Both the position numbers and the translations under genes were made by a program. The notes beneath the pieces were generated by a model. The model did not search any database. It was not told the DNA's origin and worked only from the letters and a program-made list of their open reading frames with translations. A stretch of DNA of 64,000 bases from Candidatus Zixiibacteriota bacterium (GTDB lineage Bacteria > Zixibacteria > MSB-5A5 > JAABVY01 > JAHJOQ01). How positions within the stretch are numbered: position 1 is the stretch's first letter; the number at the start of each line of letters is the position of its first letter. Of this stretch, positions 8,676 to 16,479 are shown in pieces. The stretch is taken from NCBI GenBank assembly GCA_018820315.1, contig JAHJOQ010000059.1:23835-87834 (forward strand). Direction: 5' to 3'.

Positions 8676-9269
8676 ATGAGCCAATCACTTGTTCGTGTTC
8701 TGATCTCCTCCTTGCTGTTGCTGGTGCTTTGCGTCACATGCAGCAGTGATCGTGGAGGTGGTCCGAACGACCCGCCGGACGATCCCGATCCAACTGGCGG
8801 TAATCTCATCTGGATTGATTCAGTTGACGCTTCACCAGGGACACAGGCGGTGATTGACGTGTACGCGAAACTGAGCACCGCGACTCAGGCTGTCACACTG
8901 CCGTTCGTGCTTGAAGGAACAGATTTTGTCATTGACTCAATGTCTTTCGTCGGCACGCTACTTGACAATGATCCGATCTGGCTGTATGACTCGATCACCC
9001 CAAAAACGATCACAATCGGTATGGCCTTCTATCAGAAAGATGCTGTCGGACCAGATTCAGGTCAGATGCTGCGACTCTTCGTGTCTCTGGACGAATCTGC
9101 CCCAAACCAGATTATCAGGGTCGACACGACTTCGATAATTCTGGAGAACGGTTCAGTCGCGAGTCTGGTGCTGGTTGACACCACTATAAATCCGTATCCG
9201 AAAGAATACATCCCGGAGTTCTTACCGGGGACGATAAGAGTCACGGATCAACCGGTTCTCTCCTTCTAA
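8676..9269 (+). CDS. Lipoprotein with cohesin-like fold features (paralogue B)
   Basis: 197 residues. The signal peptide ends at a lipobox-like VLCVTC (Cys near 22), followed by a Gly/Pro/Asp-rich linker (about 26-40). The folded part shares with the upstream gene the order LIWIDSVDAS, a short-strand block, FVIDSMSFVGT, GQMLRLFVSL and a C-terminal YIPEFLPGTIRV (paralogue A: IIPDFIDGEISV). The two probably arose by tandem duplication and are 49 bases apart, so co-transcription is likely. No strong ribosome site precedes the ATG. The function is unknown; see paralogue A for the cohesin-like idea. Confidence 0.7.
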   Translation: MSQSLVRVLISSLLLLVLCVTCSSDRGGGPNDPPDDPDPTGGNLIWIDSVDASPGTQAVIDVYAKLSTATQAVTLPFVLEGTDFVIDSMSFVGTLLDNDPIWLYDSITPKTITIGMAFYQKDAVGPDSGQMLRLFVSLDESAPNQIIRVDTTSIILENGSVASLVLVDTTINPYPKEYIPEFLPGTIRVTDQPVLSF

Positions 9270-9563
9270 CTACTCTGATCGATCATTCCACTTTCCGGCT
9301 CCACTGGTCGGCGCGATTGTCCTGCCATTACGCCAGTTCTGACATGCTTGTGAAATTTTGATCAAAAAACCTCTTGATAGCCGATGAATTTTCTCGTATT
9401 TCTGACGATAATCCTAATAGCGGCGAACTTGCTAATCTTAAACGGTGCAACATGATAGCGTAGGTCTACAATGAGGAGTATCGCGATAGTTTTAGTTGAC
9501 ATTTTCTGGCATCGCATCAATATTTGTGGTCAAAGTAATATAGGCTAATCCATGGGAGAAGGT

Positions 9564-10499
9564 ATGAAGCTACGATATCTCGCATTGCCTGCGCTAGTGC
9601 TTCTCTGCTCAGCTGGACTTGCGTACGCCGGGCACTCCTATTCAAAAGTGGAACTCTCAGAGACATCATCAATGTGTCTGAATTGTCACGATGAAAAGGC
9701 TGTATCTCTTGAGAATTCCCTGCACCGCATAACTGAAGTGACTGATATGACCTCTGCGATCGCAATCGGTTGTGTCAACTGTCATGACGGCTGGGCTGAA
9801 CACGTTGAAGATCCCTCTCCGGAGAACATCGAAACTGCCGCGAGGCTCTCTTTCTCCGGGCAGGTTGATCTATGCAGTCGTTGTCACATCACACTTCATC
9901 AGTCGAGCATGGTGTCATCTGATCCGCACGGAAGGGTGGAGATCGGCTGCATTGAATGCCACAGCGTTCATTCGAATGTTAACGAACATCTTGTCAAGGA
10001 TGACAGCGACAACTATTGTGCAGTGTGCCACACAAGTGTTGCTGCAGAGTTCAAACGCAGGTCGGCTCATCCGCTCGAATCGGGAAACGTTCGCTGCGTG
10101 GATTGTCACATGCTCGATGGGACTGAAGATCAACTCTTGGCTGTTGGGCTTGACTGGCGCTGTCAGAATTGCCACTCCGATCTCTCAGGACCGTTCTTGT
10201 ATGAGCATCCGGTCGTGTACGCTCACTTGGTGGAGGGGGGAGGTTGCACCGAATGTCATCAACCGCACGGATCGCCGAATGATCGTTTACTCAAGCAGCC
10301 GGGAGACGGTGTTTGTCTGCAGTGTCATGGTACACCGCCGGTGCACAGAATCGCACATGCCGGAATAGCGACCAGGTTCGCTTGTGTTGACTGTCACAGC
10401 GACATTCATGGTTCGTTTGACAACAAGAAGCTGCTCGACCCGGCTCTTGGCGCTAAGATGGTGTTTGATTGTTCTGAATGTCATGTTCTCGGAGACTGA
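9564..10499 (+). CDS. Periplasmic 11-heme cytochrome c (MtrA/DmsE-like position)
   Basis: 311 residues from the ATG at 9564, 5 bases after GGGAG; the upstream ATG at 9552 overlaps that site. The signal peptide MKLRYLALPALVLLCSAGLA ends at AYA. There are eleven CXXCH heme motifs: CLNCH, CVNCH, CSRCH, CIECH, CAVCH, CVDCH, CQNCH, CTECH, CLQCH, CVDCH and CSECH. Several extra His residues can serve as distal ligands. Size and heme density resemble MtrA/PioA/DmsE-type periplasmic cytochromes (usually ten hemes, about 330 residues), which insert into a beta-barrel. The next gene is such a barrel. It is first in a three-gene operon ending at the terminator at 13205. The likely role is passing electrons between periplasmic carriers and the outer-membrane conduit. 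Confidence 0.85.
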   Translation: MKLRYLALPALVLLCSAGLAYAGHSYSKVELSETSSMCLNCHDEKAVSLENSLHRITEVTDMTSAIAIGCVNCHDGWAEHVEDPSPENIETAARLSFSGQVDLCSRCHITLHQSSMVSSDPHGRVEIGCIECHSVHSNVNEHLVKDDSDNYCAVCHTSVAAEFKRRSAHPLESGNVRCVDCHMLDGTEDQLLAVGLDWRCQNCHSDLSGPFLYEHPVVYAHLVEGGGCTECHQPHGSPNDRLLKQPGDGVCLQCHGTPPVHRIAHAGIATRFACVDCHSDIHGSFDNKKLLDPALGAKMVFDCSECHVLGD

Positions 10500-10510
10500 G
10501 GAGGATGGAT

Positions 10511-12073
10511 ATGAAACTGACCAGAATATTCGTGATGCTGAGCGGGATCGTCCTCCTGAGTTGGTCTGCTGCGAATGCAGGCTCTGGGAGCGCGAAGCTG
10601 TCACTCGGTTACACATACCTCGATGAAGAAGGGAACCTGTCGGTCAACCAATCCACATTCAATCTATATGGGGATCCGACAGTATCAATCGAGGATATTC
10701 TTTACAGATTCGACAACGGTCTGAGGCTGCGAGCCGATCTGACAAACATCATAATGAACAACCGGAATCTGACGCTTGGATTTGATAAGGCTGGACTCTT
10801 CGGCGTTCGCATGCATCACAACCAGTATCGACGATTCTACAGCTTCGACGGCAGTAGTTTTACCAGACGGCACAGATCGGGGGGTGAACTGTGGGTGCGA
10901 CCTCATCGTTATCTGAAGTTCTTCGGTGGTGGATCATACGTCGGGAAATCGGGTCAGATGGTAGACTTGTTCGATGCGGCAAGCACAGCTACGATCGACG
11001 TGGATTACACGCAGACATACTACAACGGTGGTGCGCATGTGAACTACGAGGGGCGGATGTTCCGCGCGGAGTTCCGTGGATCCGATTTCACCAATAATGA
11101 GGATGCAAGCCGCAATCAGAATTGCACCAGCATCCTGCTCACGGCTGGCGGCCCTTTGCCTAAGTACGATTTTGTCTCTGTGCTCGGAGGCTTCAGGAGA
11201 TTCGCAACTAAGTACGACTCAAGCGGACTCGAACTCACTTCGAATCGCGGGTGGGGTGGAGCTTCTTTACGGTTACCGGAGAATTTCAGCGTGAAATACA
11301 GCTTTGTATTCGATCGCACCGGATCAGACTCGGATCTTGTGAAGACCGACAATGTATCTCATGCTGTGTACGCAACACACACATGGCCGCATCTTGCGTA
11401 CCTGACTGCGGGGTATCAGAAGGACTATAACGATGACTTTGAAGCTCAGGTGCAGAGTAACTCGTTCTATTTCGCTGGCTGGCTAATGCCGATTAAGTCG
11501 CTCGAATTCAGGGCCGAGGTTGGCACCAGAGCAGAAGAAGTGACGGATGGTGTGCGACTCGTCGGTGATGAAGATCACTTCAGGCATAAATTCACTGCGA
11601 AATATCGCTGCAGGGATAACGGGTCACTTACTCTTGGTGTTGATTCTCGCACGCGCACGAACGATATGCTTGGGAGCGAGTCGGAATTCACACGATTCAC
11701 TGGTCAGCTCGAAGCCCGCATTGCTGAATATGGTAATTTCACGGGCGGATACGTTTATTCGCAGGGGGATTTCGAAAACAAAGAGCAGACGTTCGAATTC
11801 GCGGACCATACATTGTTCGGAGATATAACCTCGCGCGAATGCCACAATGCGATCGTCGGATTCGGTGCGACATATTACCAGAGCAGGCGCGATCTCGATG
11901 TCGTGAAGTCTTCGCTTCGTTTCAGCGGCGCATATAGATTTCTGGAATTCTACCATCTGGAGGTGAAATACTCGGTGTTCAACTTCGATGATTTCCTGTA
12001 TACCGATCAATTCGATGAGTACTACACGGGCAATATCGTGGAAATGAAAATTACGAGAGATATATCATTGTAG
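10511..12073 (+). CDS. Outer-membrane beta-barrel, MtrB/PioB-like partner of the multiheme cytochromes
   Basis: 520 residues from the ATG at 10511, 6 bases after GAGGAGG. A signal peptide (to about SAANA, residue 24) is followed by many alternating amphipathic strands, with aromatic-rich turns and no heme motifs. The C-terminal part (FYHLEVKYSVFNFDDF and IVEMKITRDISL) ends with strand-like residues. It has no membrane helix after the signal. Length and position between an 11-heme periplasmic cytochrome and a lipidated hexaheme cytochrome match porin-cytochrome conduits (MtrB about 700 residues; smaller barrels in other phyla). No CXXC motif of the gammaproteobacterial MtrB type is seen. Assignment as the conduit barrel rests mainly on context. 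Confidence 0.75.
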   Translation: MKLTRIFVMLSGIVLLSWSAANAGSGSAKLSLGYTYLDEEGNLSVNQSTFNLYGDPTVSIEDILYRFDNGLRLRADLTNIIMNNRNLTLGFDKAGLFGVRMHHNQYRRFYSFDGSSFTRRHRSGGELWVRPHRYLKFFGGGSYVGKSGQMVDLFDAASTATIDVDYTQTYYNGGAHVNYEGRMFRAEFRGSDFTNNEDASRNQNCTSILLTAGGPLPKYDFVSVLGGFRRFATKYDSSGLELTSNRGWGGASLRLPENFSVKYSFVFDRTGSDSDLVKTDNVSHAVYATHTWPHLAYLTAGYQKDYNDDFEAQVQSNSFYFAGWLMPIKSLEFRAEVGTRAEEVTDGVRLVGDEDHFRHKFTAKYRCRDNGSLTLGVDSRTRTNDMLGSESEFTRFTGQLEARIAEYGNFTGGYVYSQGDFENKEQTFEFADHTLFGDITSRECHNAIVGFGATYYQSRRDLDVVKSSLRFSGAYRFLEFYHLEVKYSVFNFDDFLYTDQFDEYYTGNIVEMKITRDISL

Positions 12074-12082
12074 GAGGGAACC

Positions 12083-13186
12083 ATGCGTTGTCTTAAGTTG
12101 GCAGCCACCACGCTACTCGTTCTGCTGCTTGCTATCTCTGCAGGCTGCGAACGCAAGATTGTCATGAATGAAGATGGTGGCGATACAGAACTGCAGTGTT
12201 TCGGATGCCACACCGATCAGGACCTTTCGCTTGTCGAGGCACGTGCTCAGTGGGAGACGTCGAATCATGGCATAATGGAAACTGTGGACCGCGGATCGAG
12301 CGGGTCATGCAGACCGTGCCATTCGAGCGAGGGCTTTCTTGAGAATGTGACCGGCGAGGACTTCGATGGACAAGCAGTATCCAAGATTGGGTGCTTCACC
12401 TGCCATGCTCCCCACACGAACGAGACGTTTGCTCTCAGAACCGAGGAAGCGGTTGAATTGGGCAATGGTGCGATCTTTGACGGGGGTGAGGGCAATCTCT
12501 GTGCGGCATGCCACCATGGCCGACGCAATGTCGAAACGTACGTCTTTGACGGTGTCGAGTTGTCGCAGCATTTTGGTCCGCACCATAGCAATCAGTCCGA
12601 TATGCTCGCGGGTGAGAATGCTTACGAGTACGAAGGCGTGTCATACACCAATTCGCCTCACACGACATTTGTGGTTAACGCATGCGTTGACTGCCACAAA
12701 GCAGATCCTGTGGCGCGCTATGTAGGCGGGCATACATTCCGCATGGTATACGGTGAAGAGGATGATGAGGATATCAACGTAGACAATGCCTGTAACGTAA
12801 GTGGATGTCATAGCGACCTTGAGGACTATAATAGGCCAGCCACAGCAGATTTCGACTGGGATGACGAAACCGAAGGCGTTCAGGATGAGATCGAAGGTCT
12901 CCTTGACAGCCTCAAGACACTGCTGATCGATGAAGGCCTGCTTGTGTATTACGAGGAAGACGATGCTTACGAGCCTCCGGAAGACTATATTCTATCCGAT
13001 GCCGATTCGGCTGGCGCAGTTTTCAACTATTTGTATGTTCACGAGGATAAATCTGAGGGTATTCACAACACGAGCTATGCAGTTGCATTGCTGCAGTCAT
13101 CGATAAACTTCATTGCGAATGGTGATCCTACCGGAGCTCCAGCGACTCCCACCGGGCCACCGTTTGCTGCGATTCGATCTCACTGA
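12083..13186 (+). CDS. Lipidated hexaheme cytochrome c, probable outer-surface terminal carrier
   Basis: 367 residues, with an ATG after AGGAGGGAACC. The lipobox ISAGC places lipidated Cys at residue 22. Five CXXCH motifs are visible (CFGCH at 39, then CRPCH, CFTCH, CAACH, CVDCH), plus CNVSGCH, a CX4CH variant. This gives six probable hemes. Several extra His residues (AACHHGRR, FGPHHSN) can serve as distal ligands. The C-terminal third is heme-free and acidic (EEDDAYEPPEDY). It is last in the operon and ends before a strong terminator. In known porin-cytochrome systems the lipidated cytochrome sits on the outer surface and meets metals, electrodes or partner cells. That location is inferred here. 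Confidence 0.8.
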   Translation: MRCLKLAATTLLVLLLAISAGCERKIVMNEDGGDTELQCFGCHTDQDLSLVEARAQWETSNHGIMETVDRGSSGSCRPCHSSEGFLENVTGEDFDGQAVSKIGCFTCHAPHTNETFALRTEEAVELGNGAIFDGGEGNLCAACHHGRRNVETYVFDGVELSQHFGPHHSNQSDMLAGENAYEYEGVSYTNSPHTTFVVNACVDCHKADPVARYVGGHTFRMVYGEEDDEDINVDNACNVSGCHSDLEDYNRPATADFDWDDETEGVQDEIEGLLDSLKTLLIDEGLLVYYEEDDAYEPPEDYILSDADSAGAVFNYLYVHEDKSEGIHNTSYAVALLQSSINFIANGDPTGAPATPTGPPFAAIRSH

Positions 13187-13204
13187 TCGATGATATTTCC
13201 GAAC

Positions 13205-13233
13205 AAGCCCTCCGATAGACTCGGAGGGCTTTG
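13205..13233 (+). terminator. Intrinsic terminator of the cytochrome-barrel operon
   Basis: An 11-bp stem, AAGCCCTCCGA with TCGGAGGGCTT (13205-13231), a 5-base loop and a short T-tract. It separates the conduit operon from the bc-type operon, which has its own promoter. Confidence 0.75.
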
Positions 13234-13301
13234 TCCTATCGGAACTATAACGAAAAATCAGATCAAGAAAGCGCTGCCCGCAAGAAAAGAAGATGATTTG
13301 A

Positions 13302-13330
13302 TTGACAAATAGGGTGCATGTTGTTATATA
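13302..13330 (+). promoter_or_regulatory. Strong predicted sigma-70 promoter of the Rieske/cytochrome b operon
   Basis: TTGACA (13302-13307), exactly 17 bases, TATATA (13325-13330). Transcription would begin near 13337, about 60 bases before the Rieske start. It is one of the best promoter matches in the window. Confidence 0.7.
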
Positions 13331-13397
13331 TGGCGAATCGTAGTGCGAGTCGCAGAACTTGGCACATTGATGCAGATGAATTAGAGTTTATTCAGCT

Positions 13398-13838
13398 ATG
13401 AATGAGAAGGATGTTGGCAGACGGACGTTCCTGAATTGGCTGATTGGCGGCACCACTCTGGCGAGCCTTGCGGCCATTTTCTATCCAGCAGCACGGTTCT
13501 TTGAGCCGCAGGAGGTTCCTGAAGCCGCAATATCGAGTATCAAGGTCGGAGTCATCGAGGATTTTCCTCCCGATTCGGGGTCGATTTTCAAATTCGGGCG
13601 GAAGCCAGGGATTCTTATTCATACTGCAGACGGCAAATTCAAGGCGTTCCATGCTACATGCACTCACCTGAGTTGCATAGTGCAGTATCGAAAGGACCTC
13701 GGTGCAATCTACTGCGCATGCCACAATGGTCGTTTCAACACAAATGGCGAGAATATTTCCGGCCCACCACCGAGGCCGCTGGAAGAATTCGATGTGCATC
13801 TGAAGGGCAATGAAATCTATGTATCGGTGCGGAGTTGA
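13398..13838 (+). CDS. Rieske iron-sulfur protein of a bc-type quinol oxidase, apparently low-potential
   Basis: 146 residues. The N terminus has a twin-arginine-like RRTFLNWLIGG and a single membrane helix (about 10-30), as in Rieske anchors. Cluster motifs are CTHLSC (about residues 88-93) and CACHNGRF (about 108-115). The two Cys and two His ligands and both disulfide Cys are present. In high-potential Rieske proteins the second motif reads CPCHGSxY, and the Ser and Tyr hydrogen-bond the cluster. Here Gly and Phe replace them, which predicts a low midpoint potential suited to menaquinol. The gene is first in a three-gene operon; its stop is 3 bases before the cytochrome b start. No clear ribosome site is seen. 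The partner cytochrome b and multiheme c follow. Confidence 0.9.
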   Translation: MNEKDVGRRTFLNWLIGGTTLASLAAIFYPAARFFEPQEVPEAAISSIKVGVIEDFPPDSGSIFKFGRKPGILIHTADGKFKAFHATCTHLSCIVQYRKDLGAIYCACHNGRFNTNGENISGPPPRPLEEFDVHLKGNEIYVSVRS

Positions 13839-13840
13839 TC

Positions 13841-14929
13841 GTGGATAACGGAAGCAGCGGACAGAGATTGTATAGCTTTCTGAACGAACGTTTCAAGCTC
13901 GATTCTCTCGTAGAATTCTTCAGTCACAAGACAGTCCCGCGCCACAGCCATTCGTATTTGTACTACACAGGTGGCGTGAGCCTGTTTCTTTTCATGGTTC
14001 AGGTGTTTTCTGGCATTCTGCTTTTGATGTACTATAAGGGATCTGCTGACTCGGCATTCGAATCTGTACGATTTATCATGTCCGAAGTACCGTTTGGATG
14101 GCTGATTAGAGATGTCCATTCGTGGTCTGCCAATCTGATGATATTCTTTGCATTTATCCACATGTTCGCGGTCTTCTTCACGAAGTCGTATCGCTTTCCA
14201 CGCGAACTCACCTGGCTTTCCGGAATGGTGCTTCTCTTTCTCAGTATGGTCTTTGGTTTCTCGGGATACCTTCTGCCGTGGAACGAGCTTGCATTCTTCG
14301 CAACGAAGGTAGGCACTGACATTGCCGGTGCGCTACCGGGGATTGGCGAGCCGATACTGAAGCTTCTGCGGGGGTCGGAGGATGTCACTGGCGCTACGCT
14401 CTCGCGGTTTTTCGGCATTCATGTCGCCATAATGCCCGGAATATTCGTCCTGTTCCTCACTATGCACTTGACCCTGGTGCAGAGACTCGGCATGTCGGAG
14501 CCGCTCCATTGGAAGAATCTTCCGGAGGACAAGAAGAAACATACACCGTTCTTCCCGAATTTCCTGCTGAGAGATTTCTCACTTTGGCTGATCATACTCT
14601 CAATTGTGGCTGCCCTGTCTGTTTTCTTCCCGTGGGAGCTTGGCCTGAAGGCTGATCCGTTTGTATCGGCACCAGCGGGAATCAAGCCCGAATGGTATTT
14701 CATGTTTGTGTTTCAGACGTTGAAGTATATTCCGGCGCATGTGCTGATAATGGAGGGCGAGCTTTTCGGGATATTGATGTTCGGTCTTGGAGCATTGCTT
14801 TGGATGTTTGTGCCGTTCTTCGATAGAGAGGGCAGAGGCGAGAGACTCAGCCGGGCGTTCACTTACGCCGGTGTCGTGATTGTTGCCTATATCATCGTGA
14901 TGACAGTTCTCGGATACACCATGGAATGA
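13841..14929 (+). CDS. Full-length cytochrome b of a bc-type complex
   Basis: 362 residues from the GTG at 13841, 6 bases after GGAG. A TTG at 13835 overlapping the Rieske stop is an alternative but abuts the ribosome site. The N-terminal four-helix half carries the heme b histidines DVHSWSANLMIFFAFIH (about 88-104) and GIHVAIMPGIFVLFLTMH. The C-terminal half contains PEWY (in GIKPEWYFMFVF, near residue 285), the Qo-site motif. Both halves are in one protein, as in mitochondrial-type cytochrome b rather than split b6/subunit IV. It is an integral inner-membrane protein that takes electrons from (mena)quinol. Its operon partners are the Rieske protein and a 9-heme cytochrome instead of a monoheme c1. 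Confidence 0.93.
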   Translation: MDNGSSGQRLYSFLNERFKLDSLVEFFSHKTVPRHSHSYLYYTGGVSLFLFMVQVFSGILLLMYYKGSADSAFESVRFIMSEVPFGWLIRDVHSWSANLMIFFAFIHMFAVFFTKSYRFPRELTWLSGMVLLFLSMVFGFSGYLLPWNELAFFATKVGTDIAGALPGIGEPILKLLRGSEDVTGATLSRFFGIHVAIMPGIFVLFLTMHLTLVQRLGMSEPLHWKNLPEDKKKHTPFFPNFLLRDFSLWLIILSIVAALSVFFPWELGLKADPFVSAPAGIKPEWYFMFVFQTLKYIPAHVLIMEGELFGILMFGLGALLWMFVPFFDREGRGERLSRAFTYAGVVIVAYIIVMTVLGYTME

Positions 14930-14936
14930 GATAGCT

Positions 14937-16205
14937 ATGTGTAAGCGTGATACAATCGTTTTACTTGCTGCAATCATTATTGCATTGATGCTCCCATGGT
15001 TCGCATACGCCCAGGAGCCGAAGAATACTTGCGTCGAATGCCACCTGCAACTGGATGACGAATTGCTGGCACCGGCCGAGGCGTTCGAGAACGATGTGCA
15101 TAATCGCCTTGGAGTGCTATGCGTAGGCTGTCATGGTGGCGATTCAGCGGCGGAGGACGCAGATGATGCGATGAGCAAACAGATGGGTTTCATCGGCGCA
15201 CCATCTCCGTTGGAGATTCCGAAGCTCTGTTCGAAGTGTCACGCTGATCCTGTCTACATCAAGACGTTCAATCCGCAGCTTCCGACAGATCAGTACTCCA
15301 AGTATCTGACCTCGATGCATGGAGTGAAGAACCTTAAGGGGGATCAGAAGGTAGCGCAATGTGCGTCATGCCACCGAGCGCATGACATAAGAGCAGCCAA
15401 TGATCCGAAATCATCCGTGTATGCAATCAACATTCCGGCGACGTGCGCGCATTGTCACGCCGACTCGGTATACATGGCCGGACGTGGAATTCCGACAAAT
15501 CAGATGGAGCAGTATGCTTCATCCGTTCATGGCGTAGCGTTGCTGGAGAAGCACGATGTCGGCGCTCCGGCATGCAATAGCTGCCATGGTAACCACGGCG
15601 CAATGCCACCGGGTATCACTTCGATTGAGCGAGTTTGTGGATTATGCCACGCGAATAACATGACGTTTTTCGAGGAATCTACCCATTTCGAATATTTCCA
15701 GGGCATGAATGCACGTGCCTGCGAGACCTGCCATTCCAATCACGCAATCGCGAAGCCGTCGATCGAGATGCTCGCCGGCGAGCACTCTGTCTGTCTTCAG
15801 TGTCACGATCCAAAAGACGGGACTGGTGGAATAGAAGCTGCTATGCAAATGCGGATGGCAATAGACTCGCTGAGCGGCCTGATAGATGATGTGAATGCCA
15901 GGCTTGACGATGCCGATCAAAAAGGGCTATACGTGACCAACGCGCTGTTCACGCTCAAGGACGCGACGCAGAATCTATTTGAGGCTAAGACTGCTGTGCA
16001 TATACTGAATGCAGATAGTGTTTCCGGCATAACACTTGATGGTGACAAGCTCGCCCAGCAAGCAAGTGTTGTCGCTGATGGTCTACTGGCCGACTATGTG
16101 GTTCGCAGGATCGGTCTTGCTGTATCGGTCGTTGTACTCCTGTTTCTCGCGCTGCTGATATGGATCAAAGTGCGTCGGATAGAAACGCGGCAGAAGCTTC
16201 GCTAA
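14937..16205 (+). CDS. Nine-heme membrane-anchored cytochrome c, probable c1 substitute
   Basis: 422 residues beginning MCKRDTIVLLAAIII; the signal peptide ends near YAQ (residue 26). Nine CXXCH motifs follow: CVECH, CVGCH, CSKCH, CASCH, CAHCH, CNSCH, CGLCH, CETCH and CLQCH. A helical, heme-free segment (about 300-370) leads to a C-terminal membrane helix, LAVSVVVLLFLALLIW (about 388-403), and a basic tail. The heme domain therefore lies in the periplasm, held on the inner membrane. It follows cytochrome b by 7 bases. It likely accepts electrons from the Rieske centre and hands them to periplasmic carriers such as the 11-heme cytochrome of the neighbouring operon. NapC/NrfH-type quinol dehydrogenase is less likely because the anchor is C-terminal. 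Confidence 0.88.
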   Translation: MCKRDTIVLLAAIIIALMLPWFAYAQEPKNTCVECHLQLDDELLAPAEAFENDVHNRLGVLCVGCHGGDSAAEDADDAMSKQMGFIGAPSPLEIPKLCSKCHADPVYIKTFNPQLPTDQYSKYLTSMHGVKNLKGDQKVAQCASCHRAHDIRAANDPKSSVYAINIPATCAHCHADSVYMAGRGIPTNQMEQYASSVHGVALLEKHDVGAPACNSCHGNHGAMPPGITSIERVCGLCHANNMTFFEESTHFEYFQGMNARACETCHSNHAIAKPSIEMLAGEHSVCLQCHDPKDGTGGIEAAMQMRMAIDSLSGLIDDVNARLDDADQKGLYVTNALFTLKDATQNLFEAKTAVHILNADSVSGITLDGDKLAQQASVVADGLLADYVVRRIGLAVSVVVLLFLALLIWIKVRRIETRQKLR

Positions 16206-16311
16206 CGTCAGCCCAGTTCCTGAGACTACCGGTTATGACGAATTTGCAATCACTTGCAACCTGTCGTTGCAGTAGAAATCCCCATCATTGTCAGACCTGG
16301 AGGAGAAGATC

Positions 16312-16386
16312 ATGAATACCAGAGGAAACCATGATCCATGTTTTACCTTGACTTCAATGCTCCACGCGAGTAATCTGCTCGGGTGA
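16312..16386 (+). CDS. Possible 24-residue small protein or leader peptide
   Basis: A short frame, MNTRGNHDPCFTLTSM and onward, ends at TGA 16384. Its ATG follows a strong ribosome site (GGAGGAG, 5-6 bases). It lies between the 9-heme cytochrome and the helicase gene. It has no recognisable motif, and coding cannot be judged at this length. It could be a leader peptide for the helicase mRNA or a chance frame. Confidence 0.3.
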   Translation: MNTRGNHDPCFTLTSMLHASNLLG

Positions 16387-16479
16387 ACTCAATGTTTTTA
16401 TCGCACACAATTCGACAGACAGCACATCTTGTATTTGATAAGCTAATCATGAAACCCCGCTCCGGAGGGTCACGACAGA

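Noticed and set aside
9374..9402. Promoter for the 11-heme cytochrome operon (TTGATA, 17 bases, TATTTC)
   Set aside because: The -10 match is poor and the site is about 160 bases from the gene; the evidence is too weak to annotate.
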